12,637 nucleotides of DNA, taken from positions 1 through 12,637 of the forward strand of contig DJNY01000085.1 of assembly GCA_002441865.1 (NCBI GenBank), written 5' to 3'. Positions 7,488 through 12,637 of the stretch are shown here, piece after piece (the stretch's first letter is position 1; each line of letters opens with the position of its first letter). The DNA is from Lachnospiraceae bacterium UBA6452 (GTDB lineage: Bacteria > Bacillota > Clostridia > Lachnospirales > Lachnospiraceae). Made by a program: the position numbers and the translations under genes. The notes under the pieces were generated by a model. It had not been told where the DNA came from, ran no database searches, and saw only the letters and a program-made list of their open reading frames with translations.

Positions 7488-8804
7488 ATGGACAGAGCCA
7501 GAAAAATTTACAGATATATGCTGTTTTCTATATTACTACTCAGCCTGCTTCTGATCGGCTTTCTGGGGTATCGGATCAAAAAAATGATCCCTGATCAGAT
7601 TTTGCTGCGCAAAGGACAGACCGAGGAACTAAACATCGGAATCCCGGTTTCTGCCGCAGTACAGACAACCGGTACAGATCGCAGCAAAGAAAGTACAAGG
7701 ATCACAACACCTGTGGTATCTGCCTTTCATATGACTTCCGACACGGGCAGCAGCTATGAAATGCAGCTCCGTTTTCTGGGGATCATTCCGCTGAAAACCG
7801 TGCAGATGCAGACTGTTGCAGAGCAGGATGTGGTGGTTTCCGGCAAACCGATCGGTATTTACTTAAAGACGCCGGGAGTGCTTGTGATCGATACAGGCGC
7901 ATTTACAGGCAGTAGTGGGGAATCGGTCTGCCCGGCAGACGGTATCCTCCAGTCAGGGGATTATGTGATGCAGGTCGATCACACAGATCTGGAAGGCAAA
8001 AAGGATTTCGTAAGCAGAATCAAAAACAGTAATGGGGAGCAGATGATCTTTACGATCCAAAGAAACGGAGAAAGATCAGAGGTGCGGATCACACCGGCGC
8101 AGTGCGAAGAAGGAATTTATAAGATAGGCGTCTGGGTCAGAGACAGTGCGCAGGGAATCGGTACAATGACTTATGAGACAGCAGACGGGCATTTTGGCGC
8201 ACTTGGACATGGAATCGCAGATGCAGATATCGGGGAACTTCTGGCACTTTCCAAAGGCAGTATTTATAATACCTGCATTCTGGCAGTCCATACATCGGAT
8301 GGGACAAAGCCGGGAGAACTGACCGGCGTTCTCAGCTTTGAAGAAGATGATTACCTTGGCAGGATTGAGGAAAATACTGAAGCCGGAATTTATGGAAGCT
8401 TCTGTAAACCGCCCAGATCTGATAGTCAGGATGAAGTAATTATAGAAACAAGCGCGGATACATCTATTGAAAATGATGTGGCAGAAAATATGAAATATCC
8501 GATTGCCCTGAAACAGGAAGTCAGGGAAGGTGCTGCACAGATCTATACTTCCTTTGACGGAACAGGCGCATTTTATGATATTGAGATCACACGTCTCAGC
8601 TATGAGGAAGGCAGCAACCAGAATATCACCCTGACAGTTACGGATCCAAATCTCCTTGCCAAGACAGGCGGAATCGTGCAGGGCATGAGCGGAAGTCCGA
8701 TCCTGCAGAACGGAAAGATCATAGGCGCAGTCACCCATGTACTTGTCAAACAGCCGGAAAAGGGGTATGGCATTTTTATAGAAAATATGCTGGAGCATGA
8801 TTAA
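7488..8804 (+). CDS. spoIVB: SpoIVB forespore serine peptidase (PDZ plus S55 domain)
   Basis: In sporulation SpoIVB is made in the forespore, crosses its inner membrane, and cleaves SpoIVFA so that SpoIVFB can process pro-sigma-K in the mother cell. From the ATG at 7488 it has 438 residues. There is an N-terminal membrane segment (about 11-28), a PDZ domain (about 120-203), and the S55 peptidase domain with GIGTMTYE, GALGHGI and GMSGSPILQNGKIIGAVTHV. The catalytic set is complete: His241, Asp386 (VTDPNLL) and Ser401, with the same 15-residue Asp-Ser spacing as B. subtilis. The start follows GGGAAGGAA at 7472-7480. An in-frame ATG at 7455 lies inside the terminator stem and is unlikely. The C-terminus stops about a dozen residues earlier than the B. 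subtilis protein. Its usual partner spo0A is not next to it. Confidence 0.96.
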   Translation: MDRARKIYRYMLFSILLLSLLLIGFLGYRIKKMIPDQILLRKGQTEELNIGIPVSAAVQTTGTDRSKESTRITTPVVSAFHMTSDTGSSYEMQLRFLGIIPLKTVQMQTVAEQDVVVSGKPIGIYLKTPGVLVIDTGAFTGSSGESVCPADGILQSGDYVMQVDHTDLEGKKDFVSRIKNSNGEQMIFTIQRNGERSEVRITPAQCEEGIYKIGVWVRDSAQGIGTMTYETADGHFGALGHGIADADIGELLALSKGSIYNTCILAVHTSDGTKPGELTGVLSFEEDDYLGRIEENTEAGIYGSFCKPPRSDSQDEVIIETSADTSIENDVAENMKYPIALKQEVREGAAQIYTSFDGTGAFYDIEITRLSYEEGSNQNITLTVTDPNLLAKTGGIVQGMSGSPILQNGKIIGAVTHVLVKQPEKGYGIFIENMLEHD

Positions 8805-9001
8805 GAAAATTTTCAGAAAAATTGGTGAAACTCAAAATTGTCATATTTACGAAATAAACAAAAATATAATGTCTTCGTTTGGTAAATAGTAACAAAAAAA
8901 CGAAAACGGTATGGCTTATAATATGAATTATGTGACATGATATGTCTTAGATATTGTATTTATAAGTGCATTCGCATATGTGACAAAACGTGTGACGTAC
9001 G
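8805..9001. other. AT-rich intergenic region between spoIVB and the EPS locus
   Basis: This stretch contains no credible coding frame. I see no convincing terminator after spoIVB, only the short palindrome GAAAATTTTC (8805-8814). A TATAAT at 8917-8922 has no matching -35. A perfect inverted repeat GACAT-GAT-ATGTC lies at 8934-8946. TGTGACA occurs at 8931 and 8979, and the 8-base palindrome ACGTACGT at 8995-9002. No 0A box (TTTGTCRAA-like) was found. The region most likely holds operators for the promoter that follows. Confidence 0.6.
8934..8946. repeat. Inverted repeat, possible operator upstream of EPS promoter
   Basis: GACAT (8934-8938) and ATGTC (8942-8946) are perfect complements around GAT. 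The site lies about 100 bases upstream of the -10 box of the EPS promoter, a plausible position for an activator or repressor dimer. Short inverted repeats occur by chance in AT-rich DNA, so this is suggestive only. Confidence 0.35.
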
Positions 9002-9016
9002 TTGACAATACTTGAC
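8981..9016 (+). promoter_or_regulatory. Four helically phased TGAC direct repeats over the EPS promoter -35
   Basis: TGAC begins at 8981, 8993, 9003 and 9013, in the contexts TGTGACA, TGTGACG, GTTGACA and CTTGACA. The spacings are 12, 10 and 10 bases, about one helical turn each, so all face one side of the DNA. The last copy is the -35 box itself. Tandem half-sites of this kind are typical of OmpR/PhoB-type response regulators. No such regulator is encoded in the window, so the binding protein is unknown. Confidence 0.4.
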
Positions 9017-9040
9017 ATGAACTACAAATTTGCGTATAAT
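9012..9040 (+). promoter_or_regulatory. Consensus sigma-A promoter of the EPS operon
   Basis: TTGACA at 9012-9017 and TATAAT at 9035-9040 are separated by exactly 17 bases, a perfect match to the housekeeping consensus. Transcription should start near 9047, giving a leader of about 60 bases before the ATG at 9106. A second TTGACA lies 10 bases upstream (9002-9007). A downstream extended -10 (TGG-TACAAT, 9048-9056) could provide a weaker alternative start. I see no hairpin attenuator in the leader. Confidence 0.85.
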
Positions 9041-9105
9041 CCGTAATTGGTACAATATATAAGAATCTTTCAATAAATGGTGAATACTTGAACGGAGTAA
9101 ACCAA

Positions 9106-9834
9106 ATGATAGATATTCATTGTCATATTTTACCGGGGATTGATGATGGCAGCAGAAATTCGAAGGAATCGAAAGCTCTCATCAGTGAGGAGATTGATCA
9201 GGGGATAAACACAATCGTATTTACACCGCATTTTTATGCACAGAGGGAATCCGTAGATCATTTCTTGAAAAAGCGGGAACACAGCTTTTCACACTTACAA
9301 TCAACAGTACAATTTGAAAAAACAAACTTAACAACCTTTTTAGGAGCCGAAGTCTATTATTTTGGCGGAATCGGAAAGGCAGAGATGGTTCCGGCATTAT
9401 GTATCAAAGGAACAGATATCCTGCTTCTGGAAATGCCTTTTTGCCAGTGGACAAAGTCTATTTATGAAGATGTAAGACTTCTTGTGACAAAGAAGAAACT
9501 TACGGTGGTACTGGCACATGTCGAAAGATATTTTCAGTTCCAGAAGGACAGGACTGTTATGGAACAGGTGCTTACATTGCCACTTATTGTGCAGCTGAAT
9601 GCCGGCAGTTTTCTGGAAGGTGATAAACTGACGGACTTTGCAGGCAGAAAGAAGAAAAAACATTGTCTTTCCCTGCTCGCAGAGGACAGGGATATCGTAC
9701 TTGGTTCAGATGCCCACAATATGGAAACCAGAAGGCCTAACCTGAAAATGGGCAGAGCAGTCATTGCGGAAAAACTTGGTACAGACAGACTGGCGGAAAT
9801 AGACAGTCTGGGAGAGAGGTTGCTTTCATTATGA
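9106..9834 (+). CDS. cpsB: CpsB/YwqE-type tyrosine-protein phosphatase (PHP domain)
   Basis: Manganese-dependent phosphotyrosine phosphatase that removes phosphate from the CpsD-type autokinase and so resets exopolysaccharide assembly. It is 242 residues, almost identical in length to pneumococcal CpsB. Metal ligands are visible in DIHCHILPGIDDGS (His5, His7), TPHF (His42), AEVYY (Glu82), AHVERY (His138) and GSDAHN (Asp202, His204). The frame extends up to a TTG at 9088, but GGAG at 9094-9097 and the family start MIDIHCHILPG place initiation at 9106. The stop overlaps the next gene as ATGA. It is the first gene after the consensus promoter and so heads the EPS operon. Confidence 0.94.
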   Translation: MIDIHCHILPGIDDGSRNSKESKALISEEIDQGINTIVFTPHFYAQRESVDHFLKKREHSFSHLQSTVQFEKTNLTTFLGAEVYYFGGIGKAEMVPALCIKGTDILLLEMPFCQWTKSIYEDVRLLVTKKKLTVVLAHVERYFQFQKDRTVMEQVLTLPLIVQLNAGSFLEGDKLTDFAGRKKKKHCLSLLAEDRDIVLGSDAHNMETRRPNLKMGRAVIAEKLGTDRLAEIDSLGERLLSL

Positions 9835-10859
9835 CGAAACACAAAAAACTGAAACTGATACTCGGTATCCTCTTTTTTGCTGTGCTTATCGGCGTGCTTT
9901 ACTTTGTATTGCAGAAGATCGATGAAAGAGATACCGTCGAGACCGATGAAGAAGATACCTATCTGACCAGCGATAACGACATTGTGTTTGACGGTAAAAT
10001 CTACGAACTTGATCATCCGGTGAAAAGCTATCTGATCATGGGCACGGACGGAAGCGGAAATGAGAATGTCAAAGGAGAGCAGTATGAAGGTTCCATGGCA
10101 GATTTCCTGATGCTCATGGTAATTGATGAAACAGATAAAAAGTATGGTTTTCTGGCATTGAACCGTGACAGCGTCACTGAGATACCGATGATGGATAAAA
10201 ACGGAGAGGTTGATCTGTATAACGACATGTACCTCTGTCTGGCACATGCGTACGGCGGTTCCAAGAGACAGAGCTGCATCAATACTGTGAATGCGGTTTC
10301 CTCTTATCTGCATGATGTGCCGATCGGTGGTTATCTTGCCATTCCGATGGATCATATTTCTGATCTGAACCATGTCCTTGGAGGCGTTACGGTGACGATC
10401 GAGGATGATTTTACGGCAGAAGATGCACAGATGAAGCCGGGGGAGACAATAACACTCACGGATGAGCAGGCAGCCATTTTCCTGCGGGGCAGAATGGAGG
10501 TCGGAGATGGAACAAACCTCAGCCGTATGAGAAGGCAGAAAGCGTATCTGGAAGCTGCAACGCAAAAGATCCGGGAGCAGAATGCGCAGGATGCAAAGTT
10601 TCTTGCAAAAGCGTATGACCAGATCATGACTTATGCAACGTCAGACCTGAATATGAATGCGATCACAAAGTTTGCGAAAAACATGGATCAGTATGAATCA
10701 CTTGGATTTTTACAGATTGAGGGAGAAACAAAGCTGGGGAATGACAGACTCGATGACGGTCAGGTGCATAATGAATTTTATGCGGATGAGACGTCTTTAA
10801 AAGAGAATGTCATGAAACTGTATCCGCTTGTCGATACCGGGAAAACCGAAGATGAATAA
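9831..10859 (+). CDS. LytR-CpsA-Psr (LCP) family protein
   Basis: LCP enzymes transfer undecaprenyl-linked polymers (teichoic acid or capsule) to peptidoglycan outside the membrane. It is 342 residues: a basic start and one membrane anchor (about 8-27), an acidic linker (31-50), then the LCP domain. Conserved features are YLIMGTDGSG (67-76), Asp91 in MADFLML, Arg112-Asp113 in LNRDS, AYGG (140-143), VLGGVTV (182-188), and the LTDEQAAIFLRGR...SRMRRQ block (209-236) with several Arg that bind the pyrophosphate. The sequence is divergent (LNRDS in place of the usual IPRDT), so I give no symbol. The RBS is GGAGAGAGG at 9811-9819. The ATGA overlap with cpsB and the following cpsC/cpsD genes point to a capsule or EPS role. 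Confidence 0.87.
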   Translation: MTKHKKLKLILGILFFAVLIGVLYFVLQKIDERDTVETDEEDTYLTSDNDIVFDGKIYELDHPVKSYLIMGTDGSGNENVKGEQYEGSMADFLMLMVIDETDKKYGFLALNRDSVTEIPMMDKNGEVDLYNDMYLCLAHAYGGSKRQSCINTVNAVSSYLHDVPIGGYLAIPMDHISDLNHVLGGVTVTIEDDFTAEDAQMKPGETITLTDEQAAIFLRGRMEVGDGTNLSRMRRQKAYLEAATQKIREQNAQDAKFLAKAYDQIMTYATSDLNMNAITKFAKNMDQYESLGFLQIEGETKLGNDRLDDGQVHNEFYADETSLKENVMKLYPLVDTGKTEDE

Positions 10860-10905
10860 AGCGGGCAGGATACATAGCAGAAAATAACCGGAAGGAACAA
10901 TAAAG

Positions 10906-11700
10906 ATGAGTCAGCAGAATGAAAAGCTGCAGCTGCAGCAAAATCAGAATGAAGAGACGGAAATCGATCTCTTGGAATTATTTTATTACCTGAAAGCAAA
11001 AATTGTATGGCTGATCGCAGCATTTGCTGTGGGTGCAGTGATCGCAGGTCTGATCACATACTTTCTGATCACGCCAAAATATCAGGCAACTTCAAAGGTC
11101 TACATGGTATCAGCATCCAGCGATTCCATTGTAAACTTGTCGGATCTGAACCTTGGTACCTCTCTTTCGGATGACTACGTAGAACTCTTAAAGGTCAGAC
11201 CGATCTTTGAAGAGATCATTGAGGAACTGCATCTGGATTATACATACGACGAACTTCTCGATATGACAACGATCGGTGCGATCAATAAGACAAGACTTCT
11301 GGCGATCACGATCGAATCCACAGACCCTGCAGAGGCAAGAGACATTGCCAATGCACTTGCAAATAAGGCGGTGTCCTATGTTCCGGAAGTCATGGAAACC
11401 GCAACACCGAATATCGCGGAGCTTGCGATCACACCAAAGCATAAGAGCTCACCGAGCCTGCCAAAGAATACGATCATCGGCGCATTACTTGCCCTGATCC
11501 TTGTCGGTGGTGTGCTTGTTGTCAGATTTATCATGGATGATACTTTCAAATCCGCTGAGGATGTGGAGAAGGTATTTGGCGTTATGCCACTGACCGTCAT
11601 TCCGGAGGGTAATCTGGAAGGCATTGATGACAGGGCAGAGGAAGAAATCCGGAAGCAGAAGAAAAAAGCAGGAAAACAAAAACAGAAGGAGGGCAGATAA
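10906..11700 (+). CDS. cpsC: CpsC/Wzz-type polysaccharide co-polymerase, tyrosine-kinase modulator
   Basis: Membrane protein that sets polymer chain length and activates the cytoplasmic CpsD kinase. It is 264 residues with the family topology: a cytoplasmic Gln/Glu-rich N-terminus, EIDLLELFYYLK leading to TM1 (about 33-54), an extracellular domain (55-180), the proline-containing SSPSLPKN segment (181-188), TM2 (about 190-208), and a cytoplasmic C-terminal tail with EDVEKVFGVMPL. The last 16 residues are very Lys-rich. The RBS GGAAGGAAC is at 10890-10898. The 46-base gap after the LCP gene shows no terminator. The stop directly abuts the kinase start, fitting a stoichiometric transmembrane activator/kinase pair. 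Confidence 0.92.
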   Translation: MSQQNEKLQLQQNQNEETEIDLLELFYYLKAKIVWLIAAFAVGAVIAGLITYFLITPKYQATSKVYMVSASSDSIVNLSDLNLGTSLSDDYVELLKVRPIFEEIIEELHLDYTYDELLDMTTIGAINKTRLLAITIESTDPAEARDIANALANKAVSYVPEVMETATPNIAELAITPKHKSSPSLPKNTIIGALLALILVGGVLVVRFIMDDTFKSAEDVEKVFGVMPLTVIPEGNLEGIDDRAEEEIRKQKKKAGKQKQKEGR

Positions 11701-12459
11701 ATGAGTCAGAATAATCAGATCAAAATTGAAAATATGCCTTCTCTTCCTTACGCAATAGAAGAAGCAGTCAACAGACTGCGTGTGAACATGAGTTTTCTTG
11801 GGGAAGATGTGAAGAAGATCATGGTGATCAGTACAATGCCGGATGAAGGCAAGAGCTTTGTGACCATGCAGCTCTGGCGTCAGATGGCGGAGACCGGTGT
11901 TGACTGTGTGCTGGTGGATGCGGATATGCGTAAATCCGTCATGGTAGATAAATATGGGCTGAAAAAAGAGGACGGCAGTAAGATCCTGGGAAGTTCCTAT
12001 TATCTTGCCAATGATATCAGGCTGGAAGACGCAGTGCTCCATACCCAGTATGAACATGGAGATATCCTGCCAAATAATGATAACGTTGTAAACCCAAGCA
12101 TCCTGCTTGAAAATCATAAATTTGAAGAAATGCTTGATCAGCTGGCAGAAAAGTACCGCTATGTATTTGTGGATGCACCACCTCTGAATCTGGTATCCGA
12201 TGGCGAAAGGATCGGCTCTCTCTGCGATGGCGCAGTGCTTGTTGTCAGAGGCAATTCCACACCGAAGAATATTGTCAAAAATTCAGCACTGCAGTTAGAA
12301 CGTGCAGGCTGTCCGCTTTTGGGTGTAGTCCTGAACCGTGTCAAAGGTGCGGGCGGTGGTTATTATTACAAGCAATATGGTGGTCACTACGGAAAAGGTT
12401 ATGGCTATGGAAAAGGATATGGATATGGTTATGGCTATTACGGAGACAAAAATAAATAA
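11701..12459 (+). CDS. cpsD: CpsD/YwqD-type bacterial tyrosine autokinase
   Basis: BY-kinases are cytoplasmic P-loop ATPases that autophosphorylate a tyrosine-rich tail, and the phosphorylation cycle controls EPS polymerisation and export. It is 252 residues. Walker A is STMPDEGKS (44-52, Lys51), Walker A' is VLVDADMR (70-77) and Walker B is VFVDAPP (155-161). The tail (221-247) holds 12 tyrosines, mostly in Tyr-Gly repeats. Differences from typical members are PDEGKSF rather than PGEGKST, DAPP rather than DTPP, and NVVNPSILL in place of the usual PPNPxELL motif. The strong RBS AGAAGGAGGG (11684-11693) lies inside cpsC and there is no intergenic base. The kinase needs CpsC as partner and CpsB as its phosphatase, both encoded just upstream. 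Confidence 0.93.
   Translation: MSQNNQIKIENMPSLPYAIEEAVNRLRVNMSFLGEDVKKIMVISTMPDEGKSFVTMQLWRQMAETGVDCVLVDADMRKSVMVDKYGLKKEDGSKILGSSYYLANDIRLEDAVLHTQYEHGDILPNNDNVVNPSILLENHKFEEMLDQLAEKYRYVFVDAPPLNLVSDGERIGSLCDGAVLVVRGNSTPKNIVKNSALQLERAGCPLLGVVLNRVKGAGGGYYYKQYGGHYGKGYGYGKGYGYGYGYYGDKNK
12391..12440 (+). repeat. Degenerate 6-base tandem repeat in the cpsD 3' end
   Basis: Units of the type GGNTAT, interspersed with GGAAAA, encode the alternating Tyr-Gly/Lys-Gly tail. GGAAAAGG occurs twice (from 12391 and 12409). Such repeats can change copy number by slippage, altering the number of phosphorylatable tyrosines. Confidence 0.6.
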
Positions 12460-12467
12460 CATCCGGT

Positions 12468-12488
12468 GAAATCCGCTTTGCGGTTTTC
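12468..12488 (+). terminator. Terminator-like hairpin after cpsD
   Basis: Bases 12468-12476 pair with 12480-12488 around the loop TTT: CCGC/GCGG core plus A-T pairs, with one T-T mismatch. It begins 8 bases after the cpsD stop. The T-run is part of the stem and what follows (ATAAATATTC) is AT-rich but not a clean T-tract, so termination would probably be partial. It could lower expression of the downstream secreted protein relative to cpsBCD, or stabilise the upstream mRNA. Confidence 0.45.
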
Positions 12489-12521
12489 ATAAATATTCTA
12501 AGGGAAAGGAGGATAAATCCA

Positions 12522-12637
12522 ATGTTCAAGTCACTGAAAAAAGTTTTAGTAGGTGTTTTAGCATCCAGCTTAATTCTTTCAAGTGTAGCATTTGCTGCTG
12601 AAACAACAGTAAAGAGCCCTGCAGAAGCTCCAAAGGC
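12522..12637 (+). CDS. Secreted protein of unknown function (N-terminal fragment, runs off the window)
   Basis: Thirty-eight complete codons are visible. The near-perfect Shine-Dalgarno AAAGGAGGAT (12505-12514) lies 7 bases before the ATG. The protein starts MFKSLKKVLVGV, a basic N-region followed by a hydrophobic core, and shows a signal peptidase I site around AFA-A/E (residues 23-26). The mature start ETTVKSPAEAPKA is Thr/Pro/Ala-rich, as in many cell-surface linkers. There is no lipobox cysteine, so it is probably exported rather than a lipoprotein. I do not recognise the family. Its strong RBS and place directly behind the EPS control genes suggest an abundant surface or matrix protein, but that is inference. 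Confidence 0.8.
   Translation, partial: MFKSLKKVLVGVLASSLILSSVAFAAETTVKSPAEAPK

Noticed and set aside
8076..8798. 240-residue open frame on the - strand opposite spoIVB
   Set aside because: It lies fully inside spoIVB, whose catalytic motifs are read on the + strand; Cys/Phe/Ile-rich composition and no family signal.
8805..8870. Terminator after spoIVB
   Set aside because: Only short AT-only palindromes are present, with no GC stem and T-tract.
8917..8922. TATAAT as a second promoter in the spoIVB-cpsB gap
   Set aside because: No -35-like hexamer at 15-19 bases upstream and no extended -10 TG; probably chance in AT-rich DNA.
9088..9105. Upstream TTG extension of cpsB
   Set aside because: No ribosome binding site before it; GGAG at 9094-9097 serves the ATG at 9106, which gives the conserved PHP start.
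9534..10565. 343-residue open frame on the - strand opposite cpsB and the LCP gene
   Set aside because: It spans the junction of two well-supported + strand genes, has no recognisable domain and low-complexity His/Ile/Ser-rich composition, so it is an antisense by-product of codon use.
11485..12117. 210-residue open frame on the - strand opposite cpsC/cpsD
   Set aside because: Overlaps two genes with clear motifs; His/Phe-rich and without domain features.

Overview
This 12.6 kb window looks like chromosome of a low-to-mid GC Firmicute of class Clostridia, most likely Lachnospiraceae. The evidence is the conserved xseA-xseB-ispA-dxs-tlyA-nadK-argR-recN-spoIVB gene order, a sporulation protease, strong AGGAGG-type ribosome binding sites, and a Gram-positive capsule/exopolysaccharide control module. 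Every gene I can support lies on the + strand. No tRNA, rRNA, CRISPR array, transposase or integrase was seen. The species cannot be named from sequence alone.

Region 1 (1-7466) is a compact housekeeping operon. It holds the 3' part of xseA, then xseB (exonuclease VII subunits), ispA and dxs (isoprenoid precursors), tlyA (rRNA 2'-O-methyltransferase), nadK, argR and recN. Most neighbours overlap or lie within 20 bases of each other. The only sizeable gap is 93 bases before recN and carries two perfect small hairpins. A long stem-loop after recN (7418-7466) ends the unit.

Region 2 (7488-8804) is spoIVB, the forespore serine protease that signals pro-sigma-K activation, with all three catalytic residues present. 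In Bacillus and most spore-forming Clostridia spo0A follows directly. Here it does not.

Region 3 (8805-9105) is an AT-rich 300-base intergenic region. It has a perfect-consensus sigma-A promoter (TTGACA, 17 bases, TATAAT), preceded by a ladder of TGAC direct repeats at helical spacing and a small inverted repeat.

Region 4 (9106-12637) is the start of an exopolysaccharide/capsule locus: CpsB-type PHP tyrosine phosphatase, LytR-CpsA-Psr (LCP) ligase-like protein, CpsC/Wzz-type polysaccharide co-polymerase, and CpsD-type tyrosine autokinase with a tail of 12 tyrosines. After a terminator-like hairpin comes the first 38 codons of a small secreted protein that runs off the window. Together these form the familiar phosphorylation switch: CpsC recruits and activates CpsD, CpsD autophosphorylates its tyrosine tail, CpsB dephosphorylates it, and LCP enzymes attach the polymer to the wall. 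The glycosyltransferases expected of such a locus would lie beyond the right edge.

I did not find a clearly undescribed system. The most notable points are the missing spo0A with an EPS locus in its place, the phased repeats at the EPS promoter, the divergent kinase, the hairpins around recN, and the unknown secreted protein.
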